Below the pieces are notes generated by a model. The model was not told where the DNA came from, searched no databases, and worked only from the letters and a program-made list of their open reading frames with translations. A stretch of DNA of 12,766 nucleotides from CAYJRW01 sp964372865. Its GTDB lineage: Bacteria; Patescibacteriota; Minisyncoccia; Minisyncoccales; 2-12-FULL-40-12. The stretch lies in assembly GCA_964372865.1 (NCBI GenBank), contig CAYJRW010000015.1, forward strand, positions 1 through 12,766, in the 5' to 3' direction. Positions 5,998 to 12,766 of this stretch are shown here, piece by piece; position 1 is the stretch's first letter, and each line of letters opens with the position of its first letter. Position numbers and translations under genes: made by a program.

Positions 5998-6006
5998 TGC
6001 TATAAT
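5998..6006 (+). promoter_or_regulatory. extended -10 promoter for the kinase-pilus operon (leaderless start)
   Basis: TGC-TATAAT is a perfect extended -10 element. The ATG of the kinase is six bases after it, where transcription itself should start, so the mRNA would be leaderless. The -35 region (around 5978-5983) is poor, as is usual with extended -10 promoters. It abuts the divergent tRNA promoter. Confidence 0.65.
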
Positions 6007-6012
6007 TAACCA

Positions 6013-6960
6013 ATGTCTTTCAAGGAAGTTCTCCGTCAGCTCAATATTCCTGCCCAGTGCCGGAGATACGGTCTTCCTCTCTGGCAGTGTCCTTCTTTTT
6101 TGTTTTCGGTGATGGGGCTGGTAATTATCGCTTCTTCTTTAACTGCCTACGTTATCGGCACTCGCTATATTGAGGACCCTGGAACCATAACCTTAATTGT
6201 TTTGGGATTAACAGGCGTTCTTTTTGTAATGTCTTTTATTATAACTCAAAGTTTTGAAAAACTGGCAGAGACATCAAGAATGAAGTCAGAGTTCATTAAT
6301 ATTGTTTCCCATCAGTTGCGCACGCCCCTTTCAAATTTAAACTGGTCAATTGAACTGTTGATATCAGGGAGAGCAGGACCAATTGAAGAAAAGCAGACAG
6401 AGTATTTCAGAATTTTAAGAGAAAACTCCTTAAGAATGGCTGAATTGGTTTCGGATTTGCTGACTGTTTCTCGCATTGAAACAGCCACTTTGCCTCTCAA
6501 AAAAGAGGATACCTCTCTGCCTGATTTGATAACAAAGCTGATTTCATTGATTGAGCCCTTTGCCAATGCCTCCAATGTTGAGATAAAATTTGAAAAAGAG
6601 GAAGGTCTGGCAAATGTCTTGCTTGACCCTTCGCAAATTCGCCTTGTTTTGGAGAATCTCTTGGACAATGCCATACGCTACATTAAAGATAAGGGAATAG
6701 TTGAAATATCTCTCAAGAAAAAAAATAAAAATATTTATTTTGAAATAAAAGACAGCGGTATCGGCATACCCAAGGAAGACCAGAAATACATTTTTCAAAA
6801 ATTCTTCAGGTCGGAAAATGCTTTGAGACGTCAAACGCAAGGTTCTGGACTCGGGCTTTATATTGCTAAATCCATCGTTGAAAGGTCTGGAGGTAAAATC
6901 GGCTTTAAATCAGAAGAAAACAAAGGGTCGACATTTTGGTTCACTTTACCAATAAAATAA
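6013..6960 (+). CDS. membrane-bound sensor histidine kinase
   Basis: A 315-residue HisKA-type kinase. Two membrane segments (about 31-50 and 58-78) are joined by a loop of only about eight residues, so there is no extracellular sensor domain and no HAMP or PAS. The H-box contains H100 in the SHQLRTPLS motif, the site of autophosphorylation. The ATPase domain has the N-box (ENLLDNA, 214-220), G1 (DSGIGIP, 247-253), F-box (KFFRSE) and G2 (GSGLGLYIAK, 277-286). With so small a sensory region it probably responds to membrane state or to a partner protein. Its cognate regulator starts one base after its stop codon. It heads the operon, and its ATG sits at the predicted transcription start. Confidence 0.93.
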   Translation: MSFKEVLRQLNIPAQCRRYGLPLWQCPSFLFSVMGLVIIASSLTAYVIGTRYIEDPGTITLIVLGLTGVLFVMSFIITQSFEKLAETSRMKSEFINIVSHQLRTPLSNLNWSIELLISGRAGPIEEKQTEYFRILRENSLRMAELVSDLLTVSRIETATLPLKKEDTSLPDLITKLISLIEPFANASNVEIKFEKEEGLANVLLDPSQIRLVLENLLDNAIRYIKDKGIVEISLKKKNKNIYFEIKDSGIGIPKEDQKYIFQKFFRSENALRRQTQGSGLGLYIAKSIVERSGGKIGFKSEENKGSTFWFTLPIK

Positions 6961-6961
6961 T

Positions 6962-7330
6962 ATGAAGACAATTTTATTTGTTGAGGACGAAAGCGCCTTG
7001 CAAAAAACTTTCGGGGACATTTTAAGTCAAGAAGGTTATGGAATGATTTCAGCGCTTGACGGAGAAACCGGCCTGCGGTTAGCCAAAAAAAAGAAGCCGG
7101 ATTTGATTCTGCTCGACCTAATTTTGCCAAAACTCCACGGGTTTGAGGTTTTAAAAGAATTAAAATCTGGTTCAGGAACAAAAGATATCCCCATAATTGT
7201 TTTGACAAACCTGGAAGGAGTTGGCGACGTTGACGAAGCCATAGAATTGGGAGCAACCACTTACCTTGTAAAGGCCCAGCATTCGCTTGAGGAAGTGGTG
7301 GAAAAGATAAAAAAAGCCCTGGGAGAATAA
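6962..7330 (+). CDS. single-domain response regulator (CheY-like receiver)
   Basis: A 122-residue receiver with no output domain. The acidic pocket is E8-D9, the phospho-acceptor is D52 (LILLDLILPK), and T82 and K104 are the conserved switch and lysine residues. A lone receiver acts through protein-protein contact or as a phosphorelay step rather than by DNA binding. Between a kinase gene (1 nt away) and a pilus ATPase gene (4 nt away), the simplest inference is that it is phosphorylated by that kinase and affects pilus extension, as single receivers do in other type IV pilus systems. No Shine-Dalgarno is visible; translation is probably coupled to the kinase. Confidence 0.92.
   Translation: MKTILFVEDESALQKTFGDILSQEGYGMISALDGETGLRLAKKKKPDLILLDLILPKLHGFEVLKELKSGSGTKDIPIIVLTNLEGVGDVDEAIELGATTYLVKAQHSLEEVVEKIKKALGE
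7321..7325 (+). promoter_or_regulatory. ribosome binding site for the PilB-like gene
   Basis: GGGAG lies nine bases before ATG 7335, inside the last codons of the response regulator. It is one of the few clear Shine-Dalgarno sequences in the window and supports this start. Confidence 0.5.
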
Positions 7331-7334
7331 AAAA

Positions 7335-9086
7335 ATGAAGGTTGAGCCGCAACAACTAAAGGCCTTCTTGCAGGATGCAGGTTTGGTTACAAAAGCCCAG
7401 TTTGACCAGGCCCTGAAAAAAGCCGAAAAAACCAAGCAAAAAGCCGGCGATGTTTTGATTTCAGAAGGCATAATTTCGCCCGAAGAACTTGTCAAATTGG
7501 AGGCATATATTTTGGGCATTCCTTTTGTCAACTTGGAAAAGGAGCAGATTACTCCTGAGGTATTGAAAATAATTCCAGAGCCCGTGGCCCGCCGCCACAA
7601 TATTATTGCTTTTAGGAAAAAATTAAACTCTTTGGAAGTGGCAATGCTTGACCCAGAAGACCTAAGAACAATAGAGTTTATCAAGAAAAAAGAACCAGGC
7701 CTAAAAATTCTGCCGCGCTTGACCACTCCCGAATCAATAAAAAACGCTTTGCATCAATACCAAAAAACACTGGAGGCAGAATTCGGAGAGATTATTAAAA
7801 AAGAAGCAGGAGAAATCAGGCAAATTAAAGAAGAGGAAGTTCTCGAGGAAACAGCAGAGCTTAAAAAAGCAGCCGAAGAGCTGCCTATAATAAAAATCGT
7901 TGACACTTTGATGAAACATGCCATTTTGCAAAGGGCTTCCGACATTCATATTGAACCGTTGGAGGGTGAAGTGGTAGTTCGTTACCGAATTGACGGAATT
8001 TTGCACGACGCCATGCTTTTGCCAAAAGGCGTTTCAGCAGGCATTGTGGCAAGAATCAAAGTCCTGTCCAACTTGAAATTAGATGAGCATCGTTTGCCCC
8101 AGGACGGAAGATTCAAAATTGAGACAGAAGAATACAAATACTCAATTCGCGTGTCTGTTTTACCGATTTTTGACGGAGAAAAAATCGTTATGCGGCTTTT
8201 ACCAGAAACCGCAAAGGCATTTACCTTGGAGAGCCTGGGATTAAGGGACGACGCTTTAGAAAGAGTTCAAGACAACCTTAGGAAGCCAGTGGGAATGATT
8301 TTGATTACAGGGCCCACGGGTTCTGGCAAAACAACGACTCTTTACGCCATGATGGAAATTTTAAACACTCCGGGAGTAAATATTTCCACCGTTGAAGACC
8401 CTGTTGAGTATAGAATGCCGAGAATCAATCAAACTCAGGTCAACCCAAAAATCGGTTTGACCTTTGCTTCAGGCCTTAGGGCTTTGGTTAGGCAGGACCC
8501 TGATATCATTATGGTCGGTGAAATCAGGGATAATGAGACCACTGACCTCGCAATCAACGCTGCCTTGACAGGCCATTTGGTTTTGTCAACCCTGCATACC
8601 AATGATGCAGGAGGCGCAGTGCCGCGGCTGATTGATATGGGCGCTGAACCCTTTTTAATCTCTTCAACCCTAAACGTCATAATAGCCCAGCGTTTGGTCA
8701 GGCGGCTTTGCAAGGACAAAGAAAAATACAACCTGCGAGAGGCAGAACTAAAGAACCTGGAAAAATATTGCGATTTGGACAGGATTTTGAAAATTTTAAA
8801 GGAAGAAAAACTTGTAAAGCCCAAAGCAACTTTTAAAGATATTGAATTTCACCGCCCAAAATCAACCAAAGAGTGCCCTGAAGGTTATTTAGGCAGAATC
8901 GGAATTTATGAAGTCTTGTCTGTCACAGAGAGCATCAAAGAGTTGGTTGTAAAAAAGGCTACCTCTGACCAGATTACTACCCAGGCAAGGAAGGAAGGAA
9001 TGAGAACCATGATTGAAGACGGCTTTGTCAAAGCAGTCCAGGGAATAACGAGCATTGAAGAAGTCTTAAGAGTAATAATAGAATAG
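7335..9086 (+). CDS. pilB: type IV pilus assembly ATPase, PilB/GspE family
   Basis: A 583-residue ATPase that would power pilus assembly at the cytoplasmic face of the membrane. Residues about 1-145 are the GspE/PilB N-terminal domain (LLxxGLVTKAQFDQAL-type start). The secretion ATPase core includes ASDIHIEP (201-208), Walker A GPTGSGKT (326-333), the Asp box VEDPVEYR (353-360), Walker B DIIMVGEIRD (390-399) and the His box TGHLVLSTLHTN (412-423). The tetracysteine zinc motif of typical PilB is degenerate: only C459, C479 and C514 lie in this part, none as CxxC. It starts four bases after the response regulator and overlaps the next gene by one base. No pilC, pilT or pilin gene lies in the window. 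Assembly rather than retraction is inferred from the N-terminal domain, which PilT lacks. Confidence 0.92.
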   Translation: MKVEPQQLKAFLQDAGLVTKAQFDQALKKAEKTKQKAGDVLISEGIISPEELVKLEAYILGIPFVNLEKEQITPEVLKIIPEPVARRHNIIAFRKKLNSLEVAMLDPEDLRTIEFIKKKEPGLKILPRLTTPESIKNALHQYQKTLEAEFGEIIKKEAGEIRQIKEEEVLEETAELKKAAEELPIIKIVDTLMKHAILQRASDIHIEPLEGEVVVRYRIDGILHDAMLLPKGVSAGIVARIKVLSNLKLDEHRLPQDGRFKIETEEYKYSIRVSVLPIFDGEKIVMRLLPETAKAFTLESLGLRDDALERVQDNLRKPVGMILITGPTGSGKTTTLYAMMEILNTPGVNISTVEDPVEYRMPRINQTQVNPKIGLTFASGLRALVRQDPDIIMVGEIRDNETTDLAINAALTGHLVLSTLHTNDAGGAVPRLIDMGAEPFLISSTLNVIIAQRLVRRLCKDKEKYNLREAELKNLEKYCDLDRILKILKEEKLVKPKATFKDIEFHRPKSTKECPEGYLGRIGIYEVLSVTESIKELVVKKATSDQITTQARKEGMRTMIEDGFVKAVQGITSIEEVLRVIIE

Positions 9087-10099
9087 TGAATCTTGAATCA
9101 ACTCTAAGTAAATACTCAAAATTGGTGAAGCCAATAATTTTGCGGCTCTTGATTTCTCATATTGGTAAAGAACATCAAGGTCTTGTTAAATATCTGATTT
9201 TGACAGGAGGCAAAAGGTTGAGGCCGACGCTGTCAATAATTTCCTGCCAGATGCTTGGCGGCAAAATAAAAGATGTTTTATATCCAGCCGCGGGCTTGGA
9301 AATAATGCACAACTACACTCTGATTGTGGATGATATTATTGATAACAGCTTATTGAGAAGAGGTAAGCCGACCTTGTGGGCAAAATTCGGCAGGTCAACC
9401 GCCCAATGTGTAGGAATAGATTATTCAGCAGCCGTTTTTCAGGCAGCAAACAAGTCAAACAACTTAGTTAAAACTTCAGAACTCTTTGCCAAAACATTAA
9501 AAACAATTGCCGGCGGCGAAATTCTAGATATTTTGTTTGAGCAATCCGGCAGAAAAGAGGAGCCATACGCCGTTAAGAACAGATATTACAACATAGTCGA
9601 GAAGGATTATTTTAAAATGGCCGGCAAAAAAACAGCATCTTTATTTGAGGCCTGTTGTGAAGCGGGCGGCATCGCGGCTCAAGCAAAAAAGAAAGAACTG
9701 GCGGCTTTAAGGAATTACGGGTTTAACCTAGGAATCGCTTTCCAGATTCAAGACGATATTCTGGACATTTTCGGCAAAGAAAAAAACTTCGGCAAAGTCA
9801 TTGGCGGCGACATAGCTGAAAGAAAATTGGGCAACATTGTCATACTCTACGCCTTAAAAGAGCTCAAGCCAGCCGGCAGAAAAAGATTTTTGCGGATATT
9901 GAGAAAAGAGGAGATAAGAAAGAGCGACATTAAAGAAGCAGTAAAACTCATAGAAAAAACAAACAGTCGCGAGAAAGCAGAAGCTCTGGCAAAAAAATTT
10001 ATTGAAAAAGCCAAAGGACAATTAAGTTATCTGCCCCAAAACAACTGGAACAAACTTTTGAGTCAAACCGCCGACTTTATTAAAGAAAGGAAAAAATAA
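9086..10099 (+). CDS. trans-polyprenyl diphosphate synthase (short or medium chain)
   Basis: A 337-residue isoprenyl diphosphate synthase that adds isopentenyl diphosphate to an allylic primer. Substrate motifs are GGKRLRP (41-47), the first aspartate-rich motif DDIID (82-86) with RR at 91-92, and the second motif QDDILD (222-227); lysines K181-K182 also fit the fold. Tyr77 lies five residues before the first motif; a bulky aromatic there limits chain length in known geranylgeranyl-type enzymes, so a C15-C20 product is a cautious inference. The segment after FGRSTA reads VGIDYSAA rather than the usual GD-x-L-x-A, a small departure from consensus. GTG 9086 overlaps the preceding stop by one base, implying translational coupling. 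It ends the operon. How the cell obtains prenyl precursors is not shown here. Confidence 0.9.
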   Translation: MNLESTLSKYSKLVKPIILRLLISHIGKEHQGLVKYLILTGGKRLRPTLSIISCQMLGGKIKDVLYPAAGLEIMHNYTLIVDDIIDNSLLRRGKPTLWAKFGRSTAQCVGIDYSAAVFQAANKSNNLVKTSELFAKTLKTIAGGEILDILFEQSGRKEEPYAVKNRYYNIVEKDYFKMAGKKTASLFEACCEAGGIAAQAKKKELAALRNYGFNLGIAFQIQDDILDIFGKEKNFGKVIGGDIAERKLGNIVILYALKELKPAGRKRFLRILRKEEIRKSDIKEAVKLIEKTNSREKAEALAKKFIEKAKGQLSYLPQNNWNKLLSQTADFIKERKK

Positions 10100-10121
10100 T
10101 GAATTTAGTAATATAACTTGT

Positions 10122-10152
10122 CTGCGCTGAAGTGCGTGGCTTTTTGTTTTTT
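10122..10152 (+). terminator. probable intrinsic terminator after the kinase-pilus-prenyl operon
   Basis: CTGCGC (10122-10127) can pair with GCGTGG (10134-10139), four Watson-Crick and two wobble pairs with a six-base loop, followed by C, five T, G and seven T. The stem is modest but the T-tract is strong and it sits between the two operons. Confidence 0.5.
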
Positions 10153-10161
10153 TCTGAAATT

Positions 10162-10170
10162 TGATAGAAT
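10162..10170 (+). promoter_or_regulatory. extended -10 promoter for the dehydrogenase operon (leaderless start)
   Basis: TGA-TAGAAT is an extended -10 element with a five-of-six -10 box. ATG 10178 begins eight bases after its last base, the expected transcription start, so this mRNA too would lack a leader. No good -35 is seen; the T-tract of the terminator occupies that place. Confidence 0.55.
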
Positions 10171-10177
10171 AAAATAT

Positions 10178-11233
10178 ATGCTAAGCACGAGAAACTTTGA
10201 TTTTGAAAAGCTGGAAGAGTTTGATAATCATAATCTGGTTCAGTTTATTTTTGACGAAAAAACAGGCTTGCGCGGTTTTATCGCTATTCACAGACGCGGC
10301 AATAATAAACCTTCTTTGGGGGCTACTCGCCTGTGGAAATATCAGGCAGAAATTTATGCCTTAAGAGACGCCCTGCGGCTTTCCAAAGCAATGTCCTACA
10401 AATCAGCTTTAGCAGGTCTTCCTTACGGTGGAGCCAAAGCCGTGCTTATTTTTTCGCCAAAAGCAAAAAAATATCGCAGTCAATTTTTTATTGCCTACGC
10501 AAACAAGTTAAATGATTTGGGCGGGAGATTTGTTACAGGCACTGATGTTGGCGTTACCGATAATGATGTTAGGGTAATGCGAAAATACACTCCTTATGTA
10601 ATCGGCAGCAAGGTGGATCCGGCTTACTACACAGCTTTAGGCGTCTCTTTGGGGGTTAAAGAAGCTCTAAGGTATCTTTTTGGTTCAGTGGCGATTGCGG
10701 GCCACAGTTTTTCGGTGCAGGGAGTTGGCAAGACCGGCCTCCGTCTTTTGGAATTGATTTATCCTGAGGCAGATAAGGTTTTTATTGCCGACATTGATAA
10801 AGGGAAAATTAAAAAAGTAAAGCGACAATTCAAGAGAGTAAAAGTTGTTTCTCCAACAGAGATTATCAAGCAAAAAGTTGACGTTTTTTGCCCATGTGCA
10901 GTAGGCGGCGTGCTTAATGCAAAAACCGCAGCCAGTTTACATTGTAAAATAGTAGCAGGTTCAGCTAACAACCAGCTTAAAGACGAACATATAGACACCC
11001 TACTTTATAAATTAGGCATTTTGTATGCTCCTGACTACGTCATTAATGCAGGGGGTTTAATCAGCGTGGTGGACGAAATGGAAAAAGTCCGCCCCAGCAA
11101 AAACCGAATTTTACGAAGAATCTCCAGCATTCCCGACGCCTTGCGAACTATTTTTGAAAGGAGCAGACAAGGAAAAAAGTCGACAGGCCTGATCGCCGAT
11201 AAAATAGCCAAAGCAATCCTGAGTAAAAGATGA
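10178..11233 (+). CDS. Glu/Leu/Phe/Val dehydrogenase, leucine-dehydrogenase type
   Basis: A 351-residue NAD(P)-dependent amino acid dehydrogenase, the length of leucine/phenylalanine/valine enzymes and shorter than glutamate dehydrogenases. It would interconvert a branched or aromatic amino acid and its 2-oxo acid with ammonia. Seen: substrate lysine K75 (AMSYKSALAG), catalytic lysine K87 (PYGGAKA), D123 (TGTDVGV), the Rossmann motif QGVGKTG (181-187) with D205 at the end of strand two, which favours NAD, and the signatures AGSANNQL (260-267) and YAPDYVINAGG (283-293). The frame is open to an ATG at 10118, but that lies before the promoter and in the terminator hairpin; ATG 10178 matches the family N-terminus and the leaderless promoter. 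Its stop overlaps the next gene (ATGA). The specific substrate cannot be read from the sequence. Confidence 0.93.
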   Translation: MLSTRNFDFEKLEEFDNHNLVQFIFDEKTGLRGFIAIHRRGNNKPSLGATRLWKYQAEIYALRDALRLSKAMSYKSALAGLPYGGAKAVLIFSPKAKKYRSQFFIAYANKLNDLGGRFVTGTDVGVTDNDVRVMRKYTPYVIGSKVDPAYYTALGVSLGVKEALRYLFGSVAIAGHSFSVQGVGKTGLRLLELIYPEADKVFIADIDKGKIKKVKRQFKRVKVVSPTEIIKQKVDVFCPCAVGGVLNAKTAASLHCKIVAGSANNQLKDEHIDTLLYKLGILYAPDYVINAGGLISVVDEMEKVRPSKNRILRRISSIPDALRTIFERSRQGKKSTGLIADKIAKAILSKR

Positions 11234-12249
11234 AGCCTTTATTGTTTCAAAAGAGTAAATATGGCTCAAAGGAGATTGAGGATTTAAAGAGAAAATTTAA
11301 GCCAAAGATTGTAGATATTTATTCAAGACAAAGACTGGAGCTTGCCGAGGTCAAGTTTGAAAAAATAAATCGCAAAAAAAATCAGGAGATTTCTAGCGAC
11401 TGGATATATTATGGCTGGAGCAACATTCTTTTACACGCCCTTACGCAGCAAGACAACGACCTTTTAAGAACCAACAGAAATAAAAATCTTATCACCGCAG
11501 ATGAACAAGAAAAACTATCGGATTTCACAATCGGCATAGCCGGGCTTTCTGTAGGCGGAAATATTGCGACAGCTCTCTTGCACAACGGTTTTCCTAAAAA
11601 ATTAAAACTTGCCGACCCTGATGTTTTGGATACGACTAACTTAAACAGGGTTAGAGTAAAACTTTCGGACGTAGGAGGGAAAAAAATTGATGTCATATCG
11701 AGGCAACTTTATGAGATAGATCCTTATGTGATAATTGCAGCTTTTCCAAATGGCTCATCTGAAAGAAATCTGAAAGATTTTGTTGCCGGAGATCCCAAGC
11801 CCAAATTAATATTTGAGCTTATTGATGATTTCAAAATGAAGGTTTTAATAAGAAGAGAGGCAAAAAAATACAAGATACCTGTTGTGATGCTGACAAGTTT
11901 GGGCGATTCCGTTTTAATAGATATAGAAAGATACGATAAAGAGCCAAAAACAAGAATTTTTAACGGTATGGTAAGCGAAAAAATAATTGAAAAAATTCTA
12001 TCCAGAAACATTACTAAAGAAGATAAACAAAAATACGCCGTTCAAATAACAGGAAGAGAAAATGTCCCGCAAAGAGCGTTGGAATCAATAAAAGAAATCG
12101 GTAAAACTTTGGTTGGCAGACCCCAACTAATGAGCACAGTGACCGTTGCCTCAGGCATTGCTGTTTTCATAGCCCGAAAAATCGCTTTGGGCGAAAAAGT
12201 TCTGAGCGGTAGAACCTTGGTAAAATTTAATGATTTCATTAAGACATAA
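11230..12249 (+). CDS. ThiF/E1-like adenylyltransferase without cysteine
   Basis: A 339-residue member of the E1/ThiF/MoeB fold, which activates a carboxylate as an acyl-adenylate. Residues 1-97 are a private N-terminal region. The nucleotide-binding domain starts at about 99: glycine loop GIAGLSVGG (102-110), acidic strand end ADPDVLD (128-134), the Arg pair in NLNRVR (137-142), lysines 151-152 and D199-D200 near the adenylate site. The order matches ThiF-type enzymes. The whole protein contains no cysteine, so it has neither the E1 thioester cysteine nor the two CxxC zinc pairs of ThiF/MoeB. It should therefore adenylate without passing the product to its own thiol. It overlaps the dehydrogenase by four bases and is one base before the AMP-ligase. 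No ubiquitin-like partner gene lies in the window. Confidence 0.88.
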   Translation: MKPLLFQKSKYGSKEIEDLKRKFKPKIVDIYSRQRLELAEVKFEKINRKKNQEISSDWIYYGWSNILLHALTQQDNDLLRTNRNKNLITADEQEKLSDFTIGIAGLSVGGNIATALLHNGFPKKLKLADPDVLDTTNLNRVRVKLSDVGGKKIDVISRQLYEIDPYVIIAAFPNGSSERNLKDFVAGDPKPKLIFELIDDFKMKVLIRREAKKYKIPVVMLTSLGDSVLIDIERYDKEPKTRIFNGMVSEKIIEKILSRNITKEDKQKYAVQITGRENVPQRALESIKEIGKTLVGRPQLMSTVTVASGIAVFIARKIALGEKVLSGRTLVKFNDFIKT

Positions 12250-12250
12250 G

Positions 12251-12766
12251 ATGTCAAAACTCTATACTTTACAAGACCTAAAAATAAAATCAGCTTCCTT
12301 TTGGGAAAAACTGGGAGAAAAAATGGCCATGGAGCTTTTTGCTTTAGCCGCCTCCTCTGTCCCCGCCTATAAGAAACTATTAAAAAAGAAAAGAATTGAT
12401 GTTAATAAAATACAAAGCATAGATGATTTCAAAAAACTGCCTATTATAGACAAGAATTCTTATTGCAAGATATATCCTTTTAAAGACCTTTTTCCAAACC
12501 GGGATCTTTCCAAAATAACAACTTTTTCAGCAACTTCTGGCTCCACGGGAGAACCATTTTATTTCCCGAGAGGAGAGACGCAGGATAGGCAATACGAGTA
12601 TGCGGCCGAAATTTTTATGAGAAATCAGTGGGAGATAGATTCAAAAAGCACTTTGGGTATTTTGGGTTTTGGTTTAGGAATTTGGATTGGCGGGATTTTC
12701 ACTTACAAGGCCCTCAACAGAATAGCCCAAAAAGGATATAAGATTTCTTTAATTCCGGTGGGGCCC
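12251..12766 (+). CDS. PaaK/CapK-like AMP-forming ligase (partial, cut by the window end)
   Basis: The first 172 codons are open to the end of the window; the full family length is about 430-450. The N-terminal pattern (SVPAYKKLLKKK, then FKKLPIIDK) and the adenylate-forming P-loop SATSGSTGEP (93-102) are typical of the phenylacetate-CoA ligase/CapK branch, which activates a carboxylic acid with ATP and often passes it to CoA or another acceptor. The substrate is unknown. It starts one base after the stop of the ThiF-like gene, so the two adenylating enzymes are almost certainly co-transcribed. The lack of a Shine-Dalgarno suggests translational coupling. I call the family with good confidence and make no claim about the acyl substrate. 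Confidence 0.85.
   Translation, partial: MSKLYTLQDLKIKSASFWEKLGEKMAMELFALAASSVPAYKKLLKKKRIDVNKIQSIDDFKKLPIIDKNSYCKIYPFKDLFPNRDLSKITTFSATSGSTGEPFYFPRGETQDRQYEYAAEIFMRNQWEIDSKSTLGILGFGLGIWIGGIFTYKALNRIAQKGYKISLIPVGP

Noticed and set aside
5781..6009. Open frames on both strands across the tRNA pair
   Set aside because: They simply read through the two tRNA genes; the cloverleaf structures explain the sequence.
6858..7726. Two long open frames on the minus strand (165 and 184 codons) opposite the response regulator and pilB
   Set aside because: Both lie opposite genes with complete family motifs, overlap each other, and have low-complexity unfamiliar translations.

Overview
The window looks like part of a chromosome from a Candidate Phyla Radiation (Patescibacteria) bacterium, most likely Parcubacteria-like. 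The basis is recognition of protein families, not a search: short secreted proteins built on a 'TEP..APP.GNVPAPLNV' plus 'GNVGIGT' module, tryptophan-rich 'GYAWSE.IGWISF' repeats, and a small 'EELLKKLTP' repeat protein. The genes are tightly packed, Shine-Dalgarno sequences are sparse, and TGA is used as a stop, so the code appears standard.

Region 1 (1-4131) encodes the cell envelope or surface. Two small single-pass membrane proteins come first (71-328, 342-647). Three tandem paralogues follow (A 692-1558, B 1591-2337, C 2354-2908). They share a membrane-anchored stalk module and carry unrelated C-terminal ends: a beta-rich domain in A, a collagen-like stretch plus a six-cysteine tail in B, and another six-cysteine tail in C. 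The shared DNA is a mosaic of perfectly identical blocks with abrupt edges, so cassettes have recently recombined or been converted. A secreted Trp-repeat/Fn3-like/PKD-like protein (3001-4131) closes the region.

Region 2 (4132-5756) is rny (ribonuclease Y) with its own promoter and a hairpin near the predicted transcription start.

Region 3 (5819-6012) has two minus-strand tRNA genes, tRNA-Pro(TGG) then tRNA-Gly(TCC), separated by one nucleotide. The tRNA-Gly has lost the conserved D-loop/T-loop contact residues. A 51-bp divergent promoter separates the tRNAs from region 4.

Region 4 (6013-10099) reads as one operon: membrane histidine kinase, single-domain response regulator, PilB/GspE-type type IV pilus ATPase, and trans-polyprenyl diphosphate synthase. 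A hairpin plus T-tract follows.

Region 5 (10178-12766, cut by the window end) is a second operon: leucine-dehydrogenase-type amino acid dehydrogenase, a cysteine-free ThiF/E1-like adenylyltransferase, and a PaaK/CapK-like AMP-forming ligase. The genes overlap or sit 1 nt apart. No pathway is known to me that explains this trio, so it is the best candidate here for an undescribed enzymatic system. The first genes of regions 4 and 5 both have an extended -10 box placed so that transcription would begin at the ATG, suggesting leaderless mRNAs.
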